Source of the DNA: Panagrolaimus kolymaensis
Lineage: Eukaryota > Nematoda > Chromadorea > Rhabditida > Panagrolaimidae
Assembly: GCA_028622995.1 (NCBI GenBank)
Contig: JAJQJQ010000030.1
Location: 1,364,001 to 1,428,000 of the forward strand
Length of the DNA: 64,000 bases
Direction of reading: 5' to 3'
Shown: positions 56,325 through 64,000 of the stretch, piece after piece
Numbering within the stretch: position 1 is the stretch's first letter
Layout: each line of letters begins with the position of its first letter
Notes under the pieces: generated by a model
The model's input: only the letters and a program-made list of their open reading frames with translations
What the model was told of the DNA's origin: nothing
Databases searched by the model: none
Translations under genes and position numbers: made by a program

Positions 56325-57507
56325 ATAAATATAAAGTTTATTCAATTTGCCTTTTTTCTTTTTCTTTTTTGAACAGATTTCTTGGCACAAATAAATTTTA
56401 CCTATTGAAACCAACTATTTTTTTTTAATTTAACATAAAAATATTTTTTTATTTTGTTGCAAAAAAATTAATTAAAAATTTTGCGTTTATACTTTGACCT
56501 TTTTTTAAACTTCTTTTATTATTTGCGGGAGATTATCGTCACCTACATACATATTCATTCACTTCAAATTAATTTACCCGGTGCTTTTAATCGTTTTTAA
56601 AGGTGCGACTTGACTCAATCTACCTTCGTCGCATTATTTTTTTCTTTCCGGTTCCATTGATGCACTCGGATTTTGAGCTGGGAATTTTTTTGGGTCTTTT
56701 TATTCGTTATCAGTCAAAAGTAAATACTTCAAACAAAAAAATTCCTAGCTCTTTTTTCAAAAATATTTTATTGGCCTAAATTTTATTTTGTTTTAGTAAA
56801 AACAGCTTTCACGAGAATTTTTTAGCAGGTCTTCGACCCGAAAAAAGTTTTAAAAACAAAAATGATTTAATTCAAAGATCATAAAAAAATTTAAATTGCA
56901 AAACGAATCAAATAAACCCACAAAAAAATGACCTGATTTTTTTTTATGAAAGGAGGTGTGCCGCAGCTCAATGGTAAAATATTAAAAAGGAAAAAAAAAA
57001 CCTCAAAGTTTTTAACGACGGATTATTTTTTTGATATAATCTTCTCACTCCCTCACCTCTTCAAATCAAAAAAAAAGAAGAAGATTAAAATGATGAGAAA
57101 GTTAAATTACTTTTTGTGCAAAAAAAATTCTTTGCTGATTATTTCACTTTCCTTGAATTTGATTCGGTTTTAATGGTCCAATAATCGACCATCAATTTTT
57201 AGCTAACGTCATTTCTTAAATTTTTTTTGAGTTGAAAAGATTAACTTTAGCTGTTAGAAAATGATAAGAATAAATTTGTGGGAAATATATGTTGATGTAT
57301 TCTAAGAATCAAATCAAAAAAATATTTGGTGGTTAAGAACTAAATACAGGAAAAGAAGGTGGAGATTAAGAAAAGTGTGAAAACTATAGCTTAAATTTTT
57401 TTGTATAAATAGTAACAAAATTATTTTGAGTGTTATAAAACTAACAACCTTGGCTTCAAAAAATTAGATTTTTTATTTGACTATCGAACTTCATTCTTTG
57501 AATAAAA

Positions 57508-57597
57508 ATGGCTCATGATGATAAATGCGATTCAGATTCTCCCGATCTTTTATGCATGAGTCAAACACTGAATGATCGCCCCGAAGATTTATATTAG
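57508..57597 (+). other. Small open frame, 29 codons, possible uORF or gene remnant
   Basis: MAHDDKCDSDSPDLLCMSQT... ends at TAG shortly before a GTAAGT donor-like site. A TTTTACAG acceptor-like site lies ~135 bp on. It has balanced codon use unlike the flanks, but no family resemblance. It may belong to a 5' leader of the nuclear receptor or to a decayed gene. Confidence 0.25.
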
Positions 57598-58047
57598 AAT
57601 TCTAATTGTAAGTAAATTTTCTTAAATCAAAATAAAAAACGCACATGCGAGTGGCAAACAAAATCCAAAAAATTCCATCATTCTTTTTTTAAAGAAAGTA
57701 AAAAAACCATATTACTGAATTATTTCCATAAAGTTATCTTTTTTACAGGTTTCTCATTGCTCATTTTGCCTTCAAAATCGACCAACATCCATCCCATGGC
57801 TTTTCTCAAAATTTTCTATGGCTGCCTTTTTCATGCTTCGTCGTTCATTTTTCTTTTGCTTAATTTATAATTTTCATAAACTAAAATTGTTTTAAAATTA
57901 TTAGTGCTAAATAAAATAATTCTTTATAATAATAAACAAAAATAAAAAGCAATTACAAAAAAAAGTGAATCAAATCTTTTTTTAACCAAAAAAAGCAAAA
58001 AGGTCATTGGTTGTCAGCTTTTTCTTCCATCCCTTCACATGTGTTTT

Positions 58048-58190
58048 CATGGTTCAGTGGTTAGCGCGTGCGCTTTCCATTCCCAACCTTGCAAGTTCGA
58101 ATCACTAGCATATGATGAACCGACTAGGGCGGTCTTATAATAGTGCTGACACCAAAGTTGTACTTTACACACTGATGCTAATATTTTTTT
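58048..58190 (+). mobile_element. tRNA-derived SINE-like sequence
   Basis: Pol III box A-like GGTTCAGTGGTTAGCGC (58051-58067) and box B-like GTTCGAATC (58095-58103) are spaced as in a tRNA. The T-stem cannot pair (CAAG against CACT) and no acceptor stem forms, so it is not a functional tRNA. A non-tRNA body of about 60 bp follows (ACCGACTAGGGCGGTC...), ending in a T/A-rich tail. That layout suits a SINE. Confidence 0.5.
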
Positions 58191-58544
58191 CATTTTTTTA
58201 CCTTTGAAATTACTGTAGCGTTTATTTATTTAAATTTTAGTGTAGCTTCATTTTTTTCGCTAGCTTTTTTGTTTGCCTCATAAATTTTTTTTTGGAGTTT
58301 CGAATTTAATTGTATTCAACTTTGATGTTTTTTTGGTTGCTAAAAAAGACATTAATTTTTATGCTTTTATTTTCTTTAAAAGGTTATTACACCAGACGAT
58401 TATCATTTTGCTGCCTGTGAATGGATGGACACAAAAGTGACACAATCAACCCAATCAATTTCTTTTTCATCCAACCCTCAACTTTTTTTCTTCTTCTTTT
58501 TTTTTCTGATGACTTTCATGTTTTTTAGGAAGCAGCAAAAACAA

Positions 58545-60480
58545 ATGTCGTCGTCATCGTCAGAAATAAATAATATCTTGCCTCCATTTTCTCAAAACTC
58601 TAATTTAAATAGTTTAAATTCAAAATTTGAGGATAATTGTTTAATTTGTGGACGATTTACTGATACTTTACATTTTCAAGTAAGTAAATTGATTTTTTTA
58701 GGATGACGATTGTTTAATTTCAATCAATAAGGTTACTTTCATTCATTCATGTTTTTTTAGATAACAGCTTGTCGAGCTTGTAGTGCATTTTTTCGGAGAG
58801 CAATCCAAACAAAAAAACGTTATTCATGCCAAAAAGGAAATGAAAAATGTGATTTATTTTTAAGATGTTTGCTTTGTTCGAAGCTTTTAAATTTTATAAA
58901 GTAAAAATTTTAGTAAAAGGAAAGCCACTTTGCCGTTTTTGTCGATTCAAAAAATGCGTGGCTGTTGGAATGAGAATCGAACAAGGTTAGTCAATTTTTA
59001 AGACTTTTTTTAAATTTTAAGCTTCCAAATTTTTAGCTCCTCCAATTGAATCCCCAGCATTACCATCACCCGATAATGCCACATTTTATGATGTTCCACA
59101 AAATTTACTTGAAACCGAAATAAAATTTGTTGGTAAAAGTGTTATCGTAAATTGGGATCCAACTGCGGATTCAGTAAGGAATATATTAAATTCCAAACCA
59201 ACATTTCTTCCAAAAATTAATTCTTCATCCACGGCTCAACTTTCTGAACTTCAACGCTTCCAAATTGGTTTATCAAGATTAATAAATTATGCTAAACCTA
59301 AAAATGATATTCACCCTTTTAAAGATGACGCAAGTGCAAAAGCTTCTATGATACAATTTTATCAAACATATTTAACTGTTTTAACTCAAATGTTAACTGG
59401 ATTAAATTTTTATATGAAATTACCTTTGGATAATCGAGTAAGTCAGAAAATTAGTTAAAAATTGTAATAAATTTTTTTGTTTGGTTTTTGAAGAATTTTC
59501 GCTTAGAAGCTTTTGTTTTTGTGACAAGACATCACGTTTTTGAGAAAAACCTTAATTTTTTTTTACGATAAAAGTTTCAGAAGCTCCAATTATATTATTA
59601 ATTCCTGAAATTTTTTTCAAAACATAACATTTTCGTTTAGACACCATTTTTTTCGAGTGACATTAATTTTTTTTATTAACGATTTGTAAACTTTTTAGTT
59701 TTCAATGTTCAAACATTTTTGGTTAAAATTTCAATCCCTTGAAAGATTATTTTGTACTTGTCAATCCCTTGGTTATGATATCAATGACACTCGAATGGTT
59801 TTTGATGATAAACACACATTTGAATGTTTAAAGGATTGTTTTACTTTGGCGAGTTTATCTCCACAGGAAGAAGAAAAATTTAAACAGTTTAGAATTTTTT
59901 AAATTTTTTAAAAGTTAAAAATAAACAAATTTTTTTAGACTTCATATTCCAAGCATGCAAAATTATGTTACATATGTTATGATTCCATTTAAACAAGTTA
60001 GAGTCACTGAAATTGAATTGGCTTATATGGGTTTATTGTTGCTTTGGGATATTCGAGGTTTGTCTTTTAATAGCAAAAAATAAAATTCTTTAACTTTCCA
60101 AAAAAATAAACTTGATTTTTGTCTCAAAAAGAAAATATTTTCTTTCTCCTCCCTCCACGAAATTATAATTTTTTTGTGTTTATCAATAAAATATTTTTTA
60201 TTTCCATGAACATTCTTTTTTTTCTTCAGATGTTGAAGGCCTTGATTCTCAAGCTCGTGAATATGCCAATGAAATAATTGATCGAGCATCAAGTGAAATG
60301 CATAATTATTACACATATGAAATGAGATCGCCTAATTATGCTTCAAGATTAATGAAACTTTCTAAAATTGTTTCAGGCATTCAACATCAATCAGAAGAAC
60401 GCAAAAAAATTGCAACTATGGCACAAATATTTAATCTTTTTACTTATGATTTATCTGATTGTTTAATTATTGATCATTAA
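58545..60480 (+). CDS. Nuclear hormone receptor (nematode supplementary type)
   Basis: Exons: 58545-58679, 58761-58866, 58914-58985, 59037-59437, 59699-59886, 59939-60057 and 60230-60480; 423 residues. A Ser-rich start is followed by the DNA-binding domain. Zinc finger 1 is CLICGRFTDTLHFQ...CRACSAFFRRAI, with a CRACSAFFRR P-box region as in nematode SupNRs. Finger 2 is CQKGNEKCDLFLR...CRFCRFKKCVAVGM. A hinge APPIESPALPSPD joins a divergent ligand-binding domain with helix-rich LSELQRFQIGLSRL and the AF-2-side LLLLWDIRDVEGL. The exon 2 donor (AGAT|GTTTGC) is weak but is the one that restores the finger. The start is chosen at MSSSSS after a TTTTTTAG acceptor-like site; an upstream exon is possible. 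It is a DNA-binding transcription factor; its ligand is unknown. Confidence 0.88.
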
Positions 60481-62935
60481 AAAATTATACAATAACCTTT
60501 TTTTTTAAATATTTTTTTATGATAAACCATTTCGTTTTTTGCGAATAAAATAAAATACATTTTTTTAAAATTTGGAATGAAAAGTTTTGGATTTTTTTAA
60601 TCGACGGGACAGACAGCGAATAAAAAACAAAAGATGATTTTTGACGACATTTTGGGAAAAGCAGCAATTTTTCACCGTCAATGAAAAAAAGTGTAACATT
60701 AGAAAAAAAATAAACACAAAACAAAAAGTTTCTTTGCTTTTGCACGATTTTTTTATTCTTTGCTTTTTTTTAATATTTCAATACAAATTTTTTTATATTT
60801 TATTCTAAAATCAGTAAAAGGGTTCCTTTTAAGGAATTTATGATTACAAGCTTCAATCCCAAAACAATATTTTGCAGTGGGATCACGCACATTAGTTTCT
60901 TAAATCGAGAAATCATCAACCATCTCCTCCTCCCAAATAAAATAATTCCTTTTCTTTTATTACTTGGACCCAATGAATAGGTTTTTTGTTTTAGAAACGA
61001 TTACAACAATTAATTTTTTTATCTATGTTATAGTAAAAAATAAATTAAATGAATTTATAGATTTTTTAATGACCTTCTTCCGATGTGGCTATGTATTTCA
61101 AAAAAAAAAAAGAACTGTAAATTGCCTAAAACTGTTTTTTTTTGTAGATTTTTTCTCGCCTTTGTAAGTATTGCATTGAGTTGTTTTTCCATCATAAGGT
61201 ATATAAACTATGCGTTTACAATCATTTGTAGTTATATTATTTGAGGAAATATAACAATGAAATTCGCTCACAGAATTTGGTTTTTTTCCCTCAAACGGTC
61301 CAAAAAAGATGTTTTTTATTTTGGATAATTTTTCCTTAAAAAAATATTAAAAGTTTTCAAGAGTGAGAGTAAAAAAAGCGGGAATGTTTAGATCACTAAT
61401 AGATTTCTGAAAAAAGGGAGAAAGAAAAACTATAATTTATACAAATAAAAAACATTCACTCCAAATAAATTTGTAATAAATACTTTTTTGTTTGAAACTT
61501 ATGTCATTCTAAATAATGGTAAATATAATGTTATGGAAAAATCTAGGCTAAATTTGCAATAGTTTTTAGAAGTTTTTGGTTAAAAAAACGAAAGCGACAA
61601 GCACTTTTTTCTTTTTTCTATTCTCTTTTATTTGTGGAAGTTTTGGTTTAATAAAGTATACAATTAATTGTAAATTCCATTCATTAAAAAGCCGGCGACT
61701 ATTTTCCTAATCTGAAATAAAATTTGAAATCCATTAATTATTAGTAATATTGCCAAGGGTGAAACGTACCAAACAACTTGAAACACAAAAGAGTTCCTTC
61801 GTTTTTATAATTTTAAAAATCAATTACTTTTGTTTCAAGATAAATAAATAAAATAATTAACTGCATTAATAAAATCATCTGAGGAAAAAGATTAAAATCT
61901 CTTTGTAGCGACAATGAAAATTACTGTTTCAAAAAATTACAAGGCAACTTTAAAATTCCTTCAACATCAAGTTTGCTTTTTTAAAGTCCAAGCAAAGCTA
62001 AATATTTGAAGGATTTTTTAATTGTCCAATTAAAAAATACGCAATGAAAGAAATTAAAATTTTTCAAGCTTTACTTCTTATTTATTATTTTTTCTAGCAT
62101 TGTGGTGATGCTTCTTTTTCCAATAATCAAACCCCAATGGATTATTTGAATAATGTGGATATTCATAAACTTTCAAACAAAAATAATGAAAGATTCTTTT
62201 AAAATATTCAAAAAAAGGAAAATAGGTAAATCGACTGAAAAGCAAAACTGCAAGAAAAAGAAAGAAAAGTGCATAAAAAATAATGGCGTTACTTTTCATT
62301 TTTTTCCTGGCAGCATTTATGTGTTAAAAATTCCTTTTTTTGGTTAGATACAATCTTACTTTCAATCGAGAAAAAAAAACAAAAGGACTGTCGGCTGCTT
62401 GCCCAAAGAGCATCTTTTTACTTGGCATTTTTTTACTTGATTGTTTATTTATTTTAGCGCTTATTTAGTTTAAGCACTCCCTTTCACTAATTCTGGATTG
62501 AATTTTTGAAACAATAAAAAGTAACATTGAAAAGAAGAAAGACGACTAAGTGTGGAAACCTTTCAAAAACATAAAAAAAATGAAATATACAAAATGGCAT
62601 TCCTTTGTCGATGGCTTAAAAAAGGTTTGGTTTTTGCCTATTTTAGAATTACTGTTTATAAATATCGTATTAGAAACAGACATTTTCAAAGCTAAATACA
62701 AATATATTTTATCTTGTGAAATTGAGATTCGGGTTCTTTTATCGTTTTCCCCCCGCATTTTTGCGATTTTTTTATTTTCCACTTTTTTGTCAATGTTCAA
62801 AGTGCGTTTGTTTTATTGTTTCTTATTTTCTAAATGAAAATTCACTCGGTTGGATAATTAGGTATGGTGTTCTCGATAATTTCCTAATATTGCATTAATT
62901 AACCACCCGATATAAATTTCGACTTATAACTATTT
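60481..62935. other. Intergenic, nuclear receptor to satellite
   Basis: Contains copy 2 of the dispersed repeat right after the receptor stop, then about 2 kb of AT-rich DNA without a recognisable gene. Confidence 0.45.
60491..60840 (-). repeat. Dispersed repeat, copy 2
   Basis: The reverse complement is collinear with 20694-21096. Both copies lie just 3' of a gene. A translated block IDGEKLLL..K.RQK.SFVF can be read in both copies in the same frame, though A/T indels interrupt the wider frame. Confidence 0.65.
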
Positions 62936-64000
62936 GAAAATTGTTTAGGTAATCTAATAAAAAAAACGGTGAAGAAAATTAAAAAAATTACAAATCATCC
63001 ACAGCTTCGACCATTAAATAATGGCAAGCAAATATGTAAATTTTCATGAAAGAAACATTTTTATTTTATGAAAAACATTTTTAATTTTTGATTTCCTGAG
63101 ATTGGATTTGAATTTTGTTTATTAAATCTAATACAAAAAACGATAAAGAATTTGGAAAAATTTACAAATCATCCGCAGCTTCGACCATAAAATAATGGCA
63201 AGCAAATATGTAAATTTTCATGAAAGAAACATTTTTATTTTATGAAAAACATTTTTAATTTTTGATTTCCTGAGATTGGATTTGAATTTTGTTTAGTAAA
63301 TCTAATACAAAAAACGATAAAGAATTTGGAAAAATTTACAAATCATCCGCAGCTTCGACCATAAAATAATGGCAAGCAAATATGTAAATTTTCATGAAAG
63401 AAACATTTTTATTTTATGAAAAACATTTTTAATTTTTGACATTCTGTGATTGGATTTGAATTTTGTTTAGTAAATCTAATACAAAAAACGATAAAGAATT
63501 TGAAAAAATTTACAAATCATCCGCAGCTTGGACCATAAAATAATGGCAAGCAAATATGTAAATTTTCATGAAAGAAACATTTTTATTTTATGAAAAACAT
63601 TTTTAATTTTTGATTTCCTGAGATTGGATTTGAATTTTGTTTATTAAATCTAATACAAAAAACGATAAAGAATTTGGAAAAATTTACAAATCATCCGCAG
63701 CTTCGACCATAAAATAATGGCAAGCAAATATGTAAATTTTCATGAAAGAAACATTTTTATTTTATGAAAAACATTTTTAATTTTTGATTTCCTGAGATTG
63801 GATTTGAATTTTGTTTATTAAATCTAATACAAAAAACGATAAAGAATTTGGAAAAATTTACAAATCATCCGCAGCTTCGACCATAAAATAATGGCAAGCA
63901 AATATGTAAATTTTCATGAAAGAAACATTTTTATTTTATGAAAAACATTTTTAATTTTTGATTTCCTGTGATTGGATTTGAATTTTGTTTATTAAATCTA
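62936..64000 (+). repeat. 174-bp tandem satellite array, cut by the window edge
   Basis: At least six units. The CATCC(G/A)CAGCTT(C/G)GACCATAAA mark recurs with its central C at 63002, 63176, 63350, 63524, 63698 and 63872, always 174 bp apart. Only the first unit is clearly diverged (for example ACAGC, CATTAAATAATGG); the rest differ at single bases. There are no indels between units, so amplification was recent. The array continues past the right end. Confidence 0.95.

Larger units (their letters stand above)
56325..58544. other. Intergenic, chemoreceptor to nuclear receptor
   Basis: Holds a 29-codon ATG frame (57508-57597) with an intron-like GTAAGT...TTTTACAG behind it, and a SINE-like sequence (58048-58190). 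A TTTTTTAG at ~58528 may be the receptor's acceptor. Otherwise it is AT-rich filler. Confidence 0.4.

Noticed and set aside
56950..56985. tRNA box A-like GCAGCTCAATGGTAAAA
   Set aside because: No box B, no anticodon arm and no acceptor stem nearby.
62550..62837. 95-codon plus-strand frame near the satellite
   Set aside because: Overlaps an equally long antisense frame, with A/T-driven composition and no motif.

Overview
The window reads as nuclear DNA of a nematode. It is strongly AT-rich. Almost every gene is cut by introns of about 45-60 bp that start GTAAG/GTATG and end in a T-run plus TAG or CAG. Start codons often sit just behind a pyrimidine-rich AG that looks like a spliced-leader acceptor. 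The gene families also fit nematodes: a supplementary nuclear receptor, a chemoreceptor-type 7TM protein, a sigma-class GST, a UGT, a STAR/KH protein and BTB repeats. Species cannot be fixed from sequence alone.

Left part (1-25 kb), mostly housekeeping. A small protein with a retroelement ORF1-like domain lies 157 bp upstream of a 13-exon HEATR1/UTP10 (TOE-1) homologue, which looks like a two-gene operon. Next come a STAR/KH RNA-binding gene and a secreted Cys-rich protein. Then there is a heavily broken SNAPC4-like (Myb repeat) pseudogene, a triplicated structured repeat and a broken BTB gene. RPA12 (RNA polymerase I) and a TATDN3-type TatD hydrolase are divergently arranged, and PRPP synthetase closes this part.

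Middle part (25.8-43.8 kb), the most unusual. Three tandem paralogues encode very large receptors. Each has a signal peptide, a Ser/Thr-rich mucin-like stalk, a GAIN-like region, a class B/adhesion-type seven-helix domain and a long acidic tail. The second and third copies also carry two vWA-like modules, three of which keep a DxSxS (MIDAS) motif. The copies share intron positions, a conserved upstream GATA-type site at nearly constant distance, and tracts of near identity that run through introns (gene conversion). The first copy has lost a conserved splice acceptor and carries a 450-bp hAT-type MITE in an intron.

Right part (44-64 kb). A UGT locus has two tandem N-terminal cassettes of identical coding length and only one set of C-terminal exons, resembling the vertebrate UGT1 layout. 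It is followed by a sigma GST, an intact RTE-like retrotransposon with a 10-bp target-site duplication, an intronless chemoreceptor-like 7TM gene, a tRNA-derived SINE-like sequence and a nuclear hormone receptor. A 174-bp satellite array runs off the right edge. A ~350-400 bp dispersed repeat occurs twice in opposite orientation, near 20.7 and 60.5 kb.

Intron-exon structures were assembled by eye from reading frame, splice signals and paralogue alignment. Totals are in frame for every gene called intact.
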